From contig UQUG01000007.1 of the NCBI GenBank assembly GCA_900544205.1, forward strand, positions 1 through 46,966: DNA of 46,966 nucleotides. Direction: 5' to 3'. The position numbers and the translations under genes were made by a program. The DNA comes from an uncultured Collinsella sp. GTDB lineage: Bacteria > Actinomycetota > Coriobacteriia > Coriobacteriales > Coriobacteriaceae. Positions 31,143 to 39,413 of this stretch are shown here, piece after piece. The first letter of the stretch is position 1; each line of letters starts with the position of its first letter. The notes beneath the pieces are model-generated. The model ran no database searches. It saw only the letters and a list, made by a program, of their open reading frames with translations, and was not told the DNA's origin.

Positions 31143-33896
31143 TCACTCGTCCTGCTGAGCCGCGGGCCCATCGTTCGGCGTGGCCTGCCTGCGCGGGGCA
31201 TGCCGGGAATTGATGTAGTCGTATGCGTAGGCGATCTCCGCGACGGGGACCTCCACGTGGTAATGGGCGGAAATGTCAGAGAAGCTCGTGCGGAATGCCT
31301 CGACGAAATCGTTGTGTTCATTGGCGAAGCGCTGCTCGTCTGCGTAGTTCTCGATGGGGCTTCTGGTCACGAGGCGCTCCACGAGACAACACAGGTGCAC
31401 GTAGAGCCCCATGCTCACACGAGCGCCAATCACGTCTCCGGTGAGCTGCTGGAGCCGCTCTGCGGCACTCTCGATTTCGCCGAAGAGCTTGTTGGGGTTA
31501 AGGATTGTGATGGACTCGACCACGTTCCTGAGGGTCATGTTCTTGACGAGATTCTGGTGGAACGTGCGCAAGCTGTCAGCGTCGAGCAAGCGTGCGAAGG
31601 CGCGGTCTATCTGGGCCGTTCCTTCGCCGGCGATGAGTTCCTCGAGCGAAATGAACGGGACTCCGTCGGCGTGCGGATTGTCCGTGCCGATGACCGAGCG
31701 CACGTTGTACTGGGAGAAGGCGGCATCCTCAGATCCGTTATTGGCGAGCTGCCGCCAGTCAACGGCGACAAGCCGCGCGGGGGACTCGCCAGGCAGGCTC
31801 TGCGCCACGAGATCGCGGATCCGCGCAGCTGCGTCAAGTCCGCCTTCGGAGCAGAAGACAATCGCGTCCGGTCGGGCGTTGCGCGCCACGATGTGATAAT
31901 TACAGGTGCAAGCTGCCGCAGCATCGTCGAGAACCTCTCGCACGGAGCGACCCGCGATAAGTCCGGCGCCAACCTCCACCGCAAGGCCGGTAGAGGCGTT
32001 GTTTATGATGCCGAGCGTCATGCCGGAGGTGGATTCCAGACTCTTATAAATATCCTGGAGCGATCCCATGTCCACGAGGATGACGACCTCGTCTGCGTAG
32101 GAGAAGCGGTCGATGATTTGCTGAAGAGGAACAGCGACGTCCGTAACCTTCTGGTCGTAGGGCATGTCGATGGCCTCGAAGACCCTCGTGTCAAGAATCC
32201 GATTGGCGGCGTCGGCGATGCTCGTGGCGGTCGAGTAGCCATGACTGAGGACGATACCGACGCTCCGACGACGCTTAGACGGGTCGAGTGCGAGTGCCGC
32301 ATGCGCAAGGACGAGCAGACACGTGAGATCGTCGAGTGCGATGCCGAGCGTGGCCTTGAGTTCATCAGCGATGCAGGCGCAGACAGTAACGGCAAAGCGG
32401 TTGCGCTGGGCCACGACGCCGCGCATGCCGGAAAGCTCGCTTGCATGGGAGCTCTTCCAACGCGAGAGGCTTGCGGGCGGCCACAGCTGGAGGCAGATGC
32501 CCTGGGCGATTAGATGCGAGCTCTTTCGGGACAAATCGATCGAGTAGAGTTCGTTCACGGAAGTGACGACGCTGTCGGCGATCTGCTCGTATGCGTCGGA
32601 CTTCGAGCGGCCCGGGTTTTGCCCGAACGCCAGGTAGTCCTCGAGGTCGCGGGCTCGCTCCACCAGCTGAGCGCTGCACGCGCCCCCATCAAGCGTGCCT
32701 TCGCGATAGCTCTCGTATGGCTCCAGCATGGCGTCGAGTACATGCCGTGCGCGGTCGTCCGCCTGGCTTTGGATGCTCCGGGTGGTGTCGATGAGCTGCA
32801 TGTCGTTCTCGCTGCGCTCGAGTGCGGAGCCGGCAAGGATTGCGGAGGGAAGCTGGTAGGTGCGAATCTCCAGGCTGTCACCCTTCGTGTCTAGATAGGC
32901 CTCGGCGCAACAGTTGGTGATGCAGTCGCGCAGGCCGCGTACGTTCTCCTCGAAGTTGGTGCCGGCGAGGGCTCGGAAGGCTCCGCGACTTATGAGGATG
33001 TCGCGTCCTATGCGTCGGCCCTCCTCCTTGAGGAAGTGGAGAGTCAGTTCCTCACGCTCCTCCTGGGTGCGCTCGCGCAGAGACGGCACCTGGGCGGACA
33101 TGGGGATGCGACGCGTGAGGCTGCGGCACTCGGTACTGTCTGCCTCGTTTGAGGTGGCAAAGATAAGGCGCACAGCAGGGGCTGGCACAATGGCGCCCGC
33201 CTGTGCGGAGGCCCACTCCAAGAGCGCGTCCTGGGCAGCGGGTGAGAGGGCGTCGACGTCCTTGAGATAAACGATGCCGCCGCTCGCCCGATCTGCAGGC
33301 CCGCCATCTGCGCACAGGTCGTGAGTGAGCGCGCGGGCATCGTCTGCGTAATGCGAGCAGTCGATGCTCACAAGCTTGGCTTCCTGCTGCAGGACGCCGA
33401 CGTTCTTGCCGTATTCGAGGGCAAGTTCGGCGAGTAGACCCTTGCCGGTTCCCGAGGCGCCACAGAGCAGGATGGGCAGGCCAGCTGGCGGGTACTTGAG
33501 CGCGGCGCAGAGCTGGCTGATGCAGGGCGCAAGGCTCAGCTCGTGACCGATTGCGCGGTCGAAGTCGAGTCGCTCGCCGTTTCCGAGCGTGGCGAAGAGC
33601 TGCTCGACCGAAGGGTAGGTGCTACGCTCAATGCGAGACTGAAAGAAGCGTTCGAGGGAGCGGCGGTGGAAGTAGCACACCGGTCGTGCCCCTGCTTTCA
33701 CCACGAGGCCAGCGCGCACGAGCTCGTTGAGATACTGACTTGCCAGGCTGCGCGAGATGGCGAGCGAGTCGGTTATAGATGCCGTGGTGAAGTGGTCGAG
33801 ACGGTTCTGGATGCGCCCGCCCCGCGTGCTGCCAAGCTCGCGCGTGATGCGATCGAGGTAGGCAAGCAGGTCTTTCTGCGTCTCGGGGATGTTCAT
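31143..33896 (-). CDS. LevR-like transcriptional activator with PRD and EIIA-like domains, lacking the sigma-54 loop
   Basis: A 917-residue regulator. Order: helix-turn-helix (about 15-75), AAA+ domain (about 115-350), PRD (about 440-560), EIIA(Man)-like domain (about 575-700, VGIVLSHGYSTA with the phosphorylatable His) and a second PRD (about 805-905, HLCCLVERL). Walker A is GASGTGKG (146-153). Between Walker A and B the GAFTGA loop that contacts sigma-54 is missing, and Walker B reads GGIVYLKDVD, not the usual LDE form. So it probably does not drive sigma-54 transcription. ATG 33896 follows AAAGGAGG; the frame remains open further upstream but that part has no homology. It likely controls the PTS/GH32 operon upstream, through PTS phosphorylation. 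Confidence 0.85.
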   Translation of the reverse strand: MNIPETQKDLLAYLDRITRELGSTRGGRIQNRLDHFTTASITDSLAISRSLASQYLNELVRAGLVVKAGARPVCYFHRRSLERFFQSRIERSTYPSVEQLFATLGNGERLDFDRAIGHELSLAPCISQLCAALKYPPAGLPILLCGASGTGKGLLAELALEYGKNVGVLQQEAKLVSIDCSHYADDARALTHDLCADGGPADRASGGIVYLKDVDALSPAAQDALLEWASAQAGAIVPAPAVRLIFATSNEADSTECRSLTRRIPMSAQVPSLRERTQEEREELTLHFLKEEGRRIGRDILISRGAFRALAGTNFEENVRGLRDCITNCCAEAYLDTKGDSLEIRTYQLPSAILAGSALERSENDMQLIDTTRSIQSQADDRARHVLDAMLEPYESYREGTLDGGACSAQLVERARDLEDYLAFGQNPGRSKSDAYEQIADSVVTSVNELYSIDLSRKSSHLIAQGICLQLWPPASLSRWKSSHASELSGMRGVVAQRNRFAVTVCACIADELKATLGIALDDLTCLLVLAHAALALDPSKRRRSVGIVLSHGYSTATSIADAANRILDTRVFEAIDMPYDQKVTDVAVPLQQIIDRFSYADEVVILVDMGSLQDIYKSLESTSGMTLGIINNASTGLAVEVGAGLIAGRSVREVLDDAAAACTCNYHIVARNARPDAIVFCSEGGLDAAARIRDLVAQSLPGESPARLVAVDWRQLANNGSEDAAFSQYNVRSVIGTDNPHADGVPFISLEELIAGEGTAQIDRAFARLLDADSLRTFHQNLVKNMTLRNVVESITILNPNKLFGEIESAAERLQQLTGDVIGARVSMGLYVHLCCLVERLVTRSPIENYADEQRFANEHNDFVEAFRTSFSDISAHYHVEVPVAEIAYAYDYINSRHAPRRQATPNDGPAAQQDE

Positions 33897-34110
33897 GCGG
33901 CTGGTCCTCCTTTCGTCCCACACCTTACGGGCGGGGTGGTGCTCGGGACGGGTTGGCGCCCGCGTTTTGTCACGGGCACGTGAACTTCGGCACCCCATGA
34001 TACATCTGTAGTGGCATATGGCGACTTCTCGACACCTGCGCTCGACACAGCGAGCGGCAACAGCGCTGTCCGCCGAGCGCCTCACGGGCGTATCCCAACC
34101 GTAGGAGTGC
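33897..34110 (-). promoter_or_regulatory. Upstream region of the activator gene, duplicated near 38.8 kb
   Basis: About 215 bp before the activator gene is nearly the same as 38734-38947. A possible -10, TATCAT, occurs on the minus strand near 34002 with a poor -35. The conservation in both copies suggests that the region carried the activator promoter in the ancestor. Confidence 0.4.
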
Positions 34111-34298
34111 GCTTTGCCACCTTTGACTGCCTCCCTGTCGGCAAGCGGCTCGCCGTTCGCTCCGTCTCTGACCACATCGCTCGAATCGACTCTGCCGCCG
34201 GCGCTGTGGTGGCCGTCGTGCCCGCAAAGGTCATCAAGCAGGCCGACGAGGTCACCGCGGGCAAGGTCTCCCTCGTCGACGCACTCAGGAATCTGTAG
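34111..34298 (+). pseudogene. Possible hexapeptide acetyltransferase remnant
   Basis: In the plus strand a short tail reads DSAAGAVVAVVPAKVIKQAD followed by EVTAGKVSLVDALRNL and a stop at 34296-34298. The GAVVAxVPAKVIK pattern is like the last turn and C-terminus of sugar O-acetyltransferases. The rest of such a gene is absent; the frame upstream comes from the duplicated activator promoter region. Resemblance is weak. Confidence 0.25.
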
Positions 34299-34444
34299 GC
34301 GAGGCCCCTAAGGCCGCCTCGCTGTCGGCAGCCCGGGGCCATGTGCCATCAGGGCACAGGACGAGTCCGGTCGCCGGAATGCGGCCGGACCCGTTGTTCG
34401 CGTGTTTTGCTGGGGGAGTCGCTGTGGCGACGAGGTTCACTGGC
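34299..34444. other. Intergenic with GC-rich hairpins, 3' of the GH32 gene
   Basis: GCGAGGC...GCCTCGC (near 34299-34323) and GTCCGG...CCGGAC (near 34362-34388) are inverted repeats between the GH32 gene, which ends at 34445 on the minus strand, and the plus-strand remnant. One of them may end the PTS/GH32 transcript, but there is no clear T-run. Confidence 0.35.
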
Positions 34445-35881
34445 TTACTTTTCCTGTTCGCGCAGCCCCTTCGCCAAGGCTATGTTGGACAGTTTGAGTT
34501 CGCCATTCGTTACCGTAACAGCAAGCGAGTGGCCGAACTTCTCGCAGACGCGTGTCGTGAGTGCGGTACCGTCGAGGTAGAGGACGAGGATGTTGTCGTC
34601 AACGATGAGCTGCAGGTGGTAAGAACGCCCGGACTCGAGCCAGACTGGCCTCCAAAGCCCCTTATCCATTACGCGGAACCACTTGTAACAGGGGCTCTTG
34701 TCGAACGAGAGCCGATTCGCGTCGAGGTCGAAGCGGTATTCGTACGACTCGTCGGTCTCGAGATTCTTGTAGGCTCGAATTGAGAAGTCGCAAGCGTCCC
34801 TGAACGTCACGTCTGCCTCGAAGCAGAAGATCTCGCCTGCGTTTTCGGTGATTACGCACTCCGTTCGTTCGTGGTCTCCGCGAAGCTCGATATCCGGGAC
34901 GGCATCAGGGCACTCGAACGCATCCTTTATGCTTTGGGGAGGGCGAACGCCGAGGGTGCCATTGGGGCGCTGGTACACCTCATGGGGCATAAACGAGCCA
35001 CCCCAAAGCCAGTTGGCCCGGTCATCGTCGTTCTCGCGCGTGGGGACCCAGCCGGACAGAATCCTGCGCGATCCGTCGAAGGCGGTCCGTCCGGCGTAAT
35101 ACGCCCTCCCGTCGAAGGCGTCATCTCTCGGCTTCTCCCACGGACCGTAGAGATCGCGGCTCATGCGGTAGACGATCTTGTTCTCGTCGCTGTACTCAGA
35201 GTAGACCAGGTACCACCAATCGCCAATTTTAAAAATGTCTGGCATTTCGAACATGGTGTAGAGGCCGGGGGCCCAGAAGTCGCCCTTGAACTGCCAGTGC
35301 TCGAGGTCCTTCGACGTAAAGTGAACGAGCCTGCCAGTTTGGAGGGTTTTGGAGGGGTCGTCTCCCTTACGCGTGCCCAGTACGAGGAGGTATTCCTTCC
35401 GGTCGTCATCCCATATTACGAAAGGGTCGCGCCAGTTGCGCCCATCGTATCCTGGCTGAGGCGTGAGCTCTACTGCAACGCCCGTCTTTTTCCACGTCGC
35501 ATAATCATCCGAGCAGGCCTTCGCCTGCATGAGCACCTGGGACGTTTTGCCTTCTCGCAGGTAGTTGCGGTTGAACCCGGTATAGAAAGCGCGTACCTCC
35601 CCTTTTGCCTCGTAAACGGTTCCGGCGTAGATGAACTGGTCTTGGTCGTCTTCTCCGCCGTGGGGGATCGCCGTTCCGTGTTCCTGGTACGTCACGAAGT
35701 CCTGGGTGGTCGCGAGCGACCACCCAAAGGGCTGTCCTTCGGCAAGCGGAGCGGGGTCGCGCGTGTCACGCTGGTGGTATAGATAGAACGTGCCGTCCTT
35801 GCCGAAGGGCATGACGTCTCCCACCCACACGTCCTTCGGTTGGTAGAACAGGTGCTGGTTATTGGTCGGGACTTTGCGCAT
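34445..35881 (-). CDS. GH32-family glycoside hydrolase (beta-fructosidase type), cytoplasmic
   Basis: A 478-residue enzyme with a five-blade propeller (1-320) and a C-terminal beta-sandwich. VGDVMPFGKDGTFYLYHQRD is a divergent form of the nucleophile motif, with Asp 22; NWRDPFVIWDD carries the RDP motif; FEMPDIFKIG holds the probable acid/base Glu. No signal peptide is seen, so the substrate must be imported, most simply as a phosphosugar by the PTS encoded just upstream. In Bacillus the lev operon likewise ends in a GH32 levanase, but that enzyme is secreted. Sucrose 6-phosphate or a short fructan phosphate are candidate substrates. ATG 35881 follows AAGGAGG, 29 bp after the EIIA gene. Confidence 0.8.
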   Translation of the reverse strand: MRKVPTNNQHLFYQPKDVWVGDVMPFGKDGTFYLYHQRDTRDPAPLAEGQPFGWSLATTQDFVTYQEHGTAIPHGGEDDQDQFIYAGTVYEAKGEVRAFYTGFNRNYLREGKTSQVLMQAKACSDDYATWKKTGVAVELTPQPGYDGRNWRDPFVIWDDDRKEYLLVLGTRKGDDPSKTLQTGRLVHFTSKDLEHWQFKGDFWAPGLYTMFEMPDIFKIGDWWYLVYSEYSDENKIVYRMSRDLYGPWEKPRDDAFDGRAYYAGRTAFDGSRRILSGWVPTRENDDDRANWLWGGSFMPHEVYQRPNGTLGVRPPQSIKDAFECPDAVPDIELRGDHERTECVITENAGEIFCFEADVTFRDACDFSIRAYKNLETDESYEYRFDLDANRLSFDKSPCYKWFRVMDKGLWRPVWLESGRSYHLQLIVDDNILVLYLDGTALTTRVCEKFGHSLAVTVTNGELKLSNIALAKGLREQEK

Positions 35882-35910
35882 GTCTCGTCCTCCTTACTGT
35901 CGCGTCTTTC

Positions 35911-36315
35911 CTATTCGTCTTCTTCGTCAACGTCCGGAGTAAGATCTCCGAGGTAGACGAGCTGCTCTTTGGCTTGGGTGACGACATGCCTCACCACATC
36001 GGGAGTAAGCTGTCCGGCGTGGAGCGAGAGCTCGAGGGCCACGGGAAGGTTTACGCCGGTCACTATGAACGCGCCTCGCGGAGCCGAGCAGGCTACGAGC
36101 TGGTTTACGCTGCCCTGAAGGATGTCGGTGAGAACGAGGGTCTCGTCATCTTCGGCGATGCCCTCGAATGCGCTGGCGAGCTTCTCCTCGAGCGGGGTTT
36201 CGTCTGTAAACGCGCAGACAACCCTGATGTCGTGCCCCGGTCCTATGATGGCCTTGAGCGTGTCTCCGAGTCCGGCTGCCAGGCCGTAGTGCGATGCAAT
36301 GATGATGTGCCTCAT
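35911..36315 (-). CDS. PTS EIIA, mannose/fructose family
   Basis: A 134-residue EIIA domain on its own. His 9 in IIIASHYGLAAGL is the phosphorylation site, and TDILQGSVNQLV and VTGVNLPVALEL are family blocks. It takes phosphate from HPr and passes it to EIIB. In many species EIIA and EIIB are one protein; here they are separate and lie at opposite ends of the PTS genes. ATG follows AAAGGA; the gene is 33 bp past the EIID gene. Confidence 0.9.
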   Translation of the reverse strand: MRHIIIASHYGLAAGLGDTLKAIIGPGHDIRVVCAFTDETPLEEKLASAFEGIAEDDETLVLTDILQGSVNQLVACSAPRGAFIVTGVNLPVALELSLHAGQLTPDVVRHVVTQAKEQLVYLGDLTPDVDEEDE

Positions 36316-36348
36316 AATGCGTCCTTTGTGGGTTGGTCTAGCCCTAGG

Positions 36349-37209
36349 CTAGGCAGCAAGAATGCCGAAAGCCGCGCACACCCACGAGATGATGAGGATG
36401 CCGAGGACAATCTTGTTGATGCTGACCTTGCGCTTGACGAGGGCGTAGACGATGGCTGTGGCTATTACGGGCAGCATGCCGACCATGATTTGGTCGAGGA
36501 TGCCCGTCTGGACGTCGAGCGTGACGTCACCCATGGTGAACGTGAGACCACACGAGACCTTGATGACGGTGGGGATGAGCGCACCGACGACCATCATGCC
36601 AAGTGCCGACGTCGACTCGGTGAAAACGGACATCTTCTCGGCAAGGGTCGTGAAGAGCTTGTCGCCGAACTTATAGCCTATGCGCCAGTCAAAGAGCTTC
36701 CATACGAAGATGGCGATGGCGACGGCGAGCCAGAGAAGCACGCCGACGGGGTTTCCCGCCTGTCCCATGTAGGCGGCGATGGAGCCGAAGATGGTGGGAA
36801 TGAGGATGGCGAAGATCGTATCGCCGACTCCTGAGAGGGAGCCCATGAGGCCAATCTTAAGGTCTTGGACCGCGTCGATGGCGTCATTGTGCCCCTTGTC
36901 CTCCAAGGCTAGGCCGGCGCCGAGGAGCAGGCCGCTTACCTGGGGAGTCGCATTGTAATAGCGATAGGTGCTCAGAAGTGACCTGCGGTAGCCCTCCTCG
37001 TCTCCTGCATAGATCTTGCGCAGGGCGGGTTCGGTTGCGAACATGACCGCCGGGGCACACTGGGACTCATAGTTATAGATGGACGCGCCGAGCATCCAGC
37101 GGCGGCCGCAACGGTCGAGATCGGAAACGGTGAGGACTGGCTGGTACGTTCCGTCTGCCAGGCGGGTTGGCGCTTCGTTTGCCTTGGTGGCGTTAACTTC
37201 GTTACTCAT
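36349..37209 (-). CDS. PTS EIID, mannose/fructose family
   Basis: A 286-residue membrane subunit of the mannose-family permease. Family blocks are SIYNYESQCAPAVMFATEPAL near the N-terminus and LMGSLSGVGDTIFAILIPTIFGSI in the middle, followed by membrane spans near the C-terminus. With EIIC it forms the sugar channel. The start overlaps the end of the EIIC gene by 8 bp. Confidence 0.92.
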   Translation of the reverse strand: MSNEVNATKANEAPTRLADGTYQPVLTVSDLDRCGRRWMLGASIYNYESQCAPAVMFATEPALRKIYAGDEEGYRRSLLSTYRYYNATPQVSGLLLGAGLALEDKGHNDAIDAVQDLKIGLMGSLSGVGDTIFAILIPTIFGSIAAYMGQAGNPVGVLLWLAVAIAIFVWKLFDWRIGYKFGDKLFTTLAEKMSVFTESTSALGMMVVGALIPTVIKVSCGLTFTMGDVTLDVQTGILDQIMVGMLPVIATAIVYALVKRKVSINKIVLGILIISWVCAAFGILAA

Positions 37210-37975
37210 CTTCCAGACCTCCAGCGTCGAGGGCGTTTACGGACGGATTGCTGTGCGACTTGTAGTACTCGATGGCCGCGGCGGCACCGAGCAGGGCAAT
37301 GGGGAGAATGCTTATCTGCAGGTAGGCGGCCAGAACGAAGCCAACGATGGCGTAGGCGATGAATTTCTTCATTGGCATGAAGGACAGAAGCATCGCAAGG
37401 CCGACGACGGGGAGGATACCGGCGGCGATGGAGAGGCCGGTCGTGAACCAGGAGGGCATGACGGAGAGGAAAGCGTTGACGGCATCGGCGCCAAAGAGCA
37501 GTACGGCAAACGTGGGGATGGCCGCCGTAAGGCCATAGAAGACCGGACCGAGGAAAAGTACGCTCTTCATCTGCGAGTACTTGCCCTCTTCGGCAAAGCG
37601 CTGCGAGGTACGCCCGAGGAAGCCGTTTGCCGTCTTGGCGATGACGTCGAGCTGAAGGCCGAGCATGCCGACTGCGATTCCGGCGGCAACGCCGACGCTC
37701 GCCTCCTGACCCGAGGTGATGGCAACGACGGCGCCAATGATGGCGGCAGTGGGATAGTCGGGGACGGAGGCTCCTCCCATGGCCGCCACGCCCAGGCTCA
37801 TGAGTTGGACGATGGCGCCGACGGCGAGGCCGGTTACGGGGTCGCCGAGCGCAAGTCCGACGAACCATGCTGGCGTGACGGACATGTTCGTGAGAATTTG
37901 TCCCGCGTTCTTCTCGGCTCCGTAGATGAAGGCGATGAGTGTAACGACGGCTATCTGGATGATGGATGGTGTCAT
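37202..37975 (-). CDS. PTS EIIC, mannose/fructose family
   Basis: A 257-residue permease with about seven to eight spans. WFVGLALGDPVTGLAVGAIVQLMSLG and VPDYPTAAIIGAVVAI, represented by LALGDPVTGLAVGA and PDYPTAAIIG, are typical EIIC(Man) blocks. ATG 37975 follows AAGGGAG, 15 bp after the EIIB gene. Confidence 0.92.
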   Translation of the reverse strand: MTPSIIQIAVVTLIAFIYGAEKNAGQILTNMSVTPAWFVGLALGDPVTGLAVGAIVQLMSLGVAAMGGASVPDYPTAAIIGAVVAITSGQEASVGVAAGIAVGMLGLQLDVIAKTANGFLGRTSQRFAEEGKYSQMKSVLFLGPVFYGLTAAIPTFAVLLFGADAVNAFLSVMPSWFTTGLSIAAGILPVVGLAMLLSFMPMKKFIAYAIVGFVLAAYLQISILPIALLGAAAAIEYYKSHSNPSVNALDAGGLEDE

Positions 37976-37990
37976 AAGTTCACTCCCTTG

Positions 37991-38479
37991 CTAAAGCGTG
38001 ATGATGCTGGAGAGCTCTACGGGCTTGTCGGCCGGCACATAGCGAACGGTGATGTCGCAGCCGGTGCCAGCAATCGCTCGATATGCGGGCAGCTCGTCTT
38101 TGGTGACGTAGGCGCGACTGCTCACCTGGACGGCGTCTGACCCCTCTTCGGGAAAGACTGTGCCTCCGACCACGAGTGTGGGAACAACCTGGCCCGTCTG
38201 TATGACGTCGAGGATGGTCTGGGGGTCTCGCGCCACGATGAAGACCGTGTGGTCGTCGTACTTGCCCGCCCGATAGTTCGTGAGAGCCGTCTCCTTGTTG
38301 ATAATGGAGAGGGCGACTCCCGAGGGCTTTGCCATCCGCATGGCGGCCTTCTTGGTCGGGTCGTTGGCGACGATGTCATCGATGACCATGAGACGCTGCG
38401 GACGGAACTCGGGTACCCACTGGGTTGCCACTATGCCGTGTAGCAGGCGGTTGTCGATGCGTGCTGCGATGATGCTCAT
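37991..38479 (-). CDS. PTS EIIB, mannose/fructose family
   Basis: A 162-residue phosphocarrier. His 14 in RIDNRLLHGIVATQW is the phosphorylated residue that hands phosphate to the sugar. ATG 38479 is used since GGAAGGAAG lies just upstream and the family starts at MSIIAARIDNR; the open frame reaches back to 38524 but that extension is not family sequence. It is the first gene of the order EIIB, EIIC, EIID, EIIA, GH32. The 5' flank, including this ribosome site and first codons, is also found beside the HAD remnant at 31.1 kb, where the ATG is ACG. Confidence 0.9.
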   Translation of the reverse strand: MSIIAARIDNRLLHGIVATQWVPEFRPQRLMVIDDIVANDPTKKAAMRMAKPSGVALSIINKETALTNYRAGKYDDHTVFIVARDPQTILDVIQTGQVVPTLVVGGTVFPEEGSDAVQVSSRAYVTKDELPAYRAIAGTGCDITVRYVPADKPVELSSIITL

Positions 38480-38508
38480 GTGATGTTGGCTTCCTTCCTT
38501 TGCTTGCG

Positions 38509-38545
38509 TGACGCGTTTCGGCATGGCCTGTGCCGAAGCGCGTCA
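38509..38545. terminator. Hairpin between the collapsed activator copy and EIIB
   Basis: TGACGCG-T-TTCGGCA pairs with TGCCGAA-G-CGCGTCA around a 7-base loop, an almost perfect 15-bp stem. It is absent from the matching place downstream of the full activator copy, where the first arm and loop are deleted. It could act as an attenuator or terminator before EIIB. Confidence 0.5.
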
Positions 38546-38733
38546 TTCGTCCTGCCGGGCCGCGGACCCGTCGTTCAGCGTGGCCTGCCTGCGCGGGGCA
38601 TGCCGGGAATTGATGTAGTCGTATGCGTAGGCGATCTCCGCGACGGGGACCTCCACGTGGTAATGGGCGGAAATGTCAGAGAAGCTCGTGCGGAATGCGA
38701 TCGAGGTAGGCTCTGTGTCTCGGGGATGTTCAT
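38543..38733 (-). pseudogene. Collapsed second copy of the LevR-like activator
   Basis: ATG 38733 with its ribosome site and MNIPETQ match the start of the 917-residue activator. After a few codons the sequence jumps to the activator's last 55 codons (FRTSFSDISAHYHVEV to AARQDE). The jump point corresponds to a deletion of 31299-33850 in the full copy, with ATGC shared at both ends. A further 10-bp deletion is near the start. The C-terminal part is out of frame with the ATG, so no useful protein is made. Confidence 0.85.
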
Positions 38734-38947
38734 GCGGCTGGTCCTCCTTTCGCCACACACCTTACGGGCGGGGTGGTGCGCGGAACGGGTTGGCGCCAGT
38801 GTTTCGTCACGGGCGCGTGCACTTCGGCACTCCATGCTACATCTGAGTGGCATATGGCGACTTCTCGACACTCGCGCTCGACACAGCGAGCGGAAATGGC
38901 GCTGCCTGCCGAGCGCCTCGCGGGCGCATCCCGACCGCAGAAGTGAG
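38734..38947 (-). repeat. Second copy of the activator upstream region
   Basis: This stretch repeats 33897-34112 with scattered changes. Together with the collapsed activator (38543-38733) and 38481-38542 it makes a duplicated unit of the lev module. Confidence 0.8.
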
Positions 38948-39026
38948 CGCGAAGGCTCGTCGAAGTGCTGGGTGGGGGACCGGCGGTCTGGATACGCGGT
39001 TTCGTTCGGCGAAGGCGGCGAGGCGA

Positions 39027-39164
39027 ATGGCATGGCGAACGTACGGGTTTGACGTGAACGGGTTGCCCGTGGCGGCGTGGTATCGGGAGGAGACGGTCGA
39101 GCAGGTGCTCGCGCCGCTGCTCGCCCGTCTCGCGCGCTCGCATCAGGAGAAGGGGTCGCAGGGC
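39027..39164 (+). pseudogene. N-terminal remnant of a P-loop sugar/nucleoside kinase-like protein
   Basis: From ATG 39027 the frame reads TYGFDVNGLPVAAWYREETV and on to LAPLLARLARSHQEKG. This resembles the N-terminus of uridine-kinase-like P-loop proteins (V-N-G-x-x-V-x-A-x-Y-x-x-E-x-V-x-x-x-x-x-P-L-L). The expected P-loop a few residues further on is missing, and the sequence changes to material I cannot place (39165-39389). The call rests on family memory. Confidence 0.3.
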
Positions 39165-39413
39165 CATCTCGGCAACCCGGTGCGCATACGCTATTGCGAC
39201 CGGGACGGCCACGTGTCGCGAACGGATATCGTCCGCCAGGTGGACGTCGCGCCGCGAAATGCAGACTCGCCTCAATCGTCGGTAAGGGGTGCCGCGGGCG
39301 ATACGATGGAATCCACGGACCGCACCGCGCCGCCGAGATTGCGACGCGAACGCAGGCGATGCGCCCGAAAAACTCCTCCGCGCATGTAGGGCGAAACGCC
39401 AGATTGGAGCTCC

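Noticed and set aside
30981..32513. A 510-codon plus-strand open frame
   Set aside because: It is antisense to the LevR-like activator, whose AAA+ and PRD motifs are clear on the minus strand.
33897..34175. N-terminal extension of the activator frame by 93 residues
   Set aside because: The ribosome site AAAGGAGG directly precedes ATG 33896, and the upstream part is also found as non-coding sequence in the duplicated copy near 38.8 kb.
38520..38540. A GG-N10-GC match to a sigma-54 promoter before EIIB
   Set aside because: The match is partial, it lies inside a hairpin, and both the activator's missing GAFTGA loop and the likely actinobacterial host argue against sigma-54.
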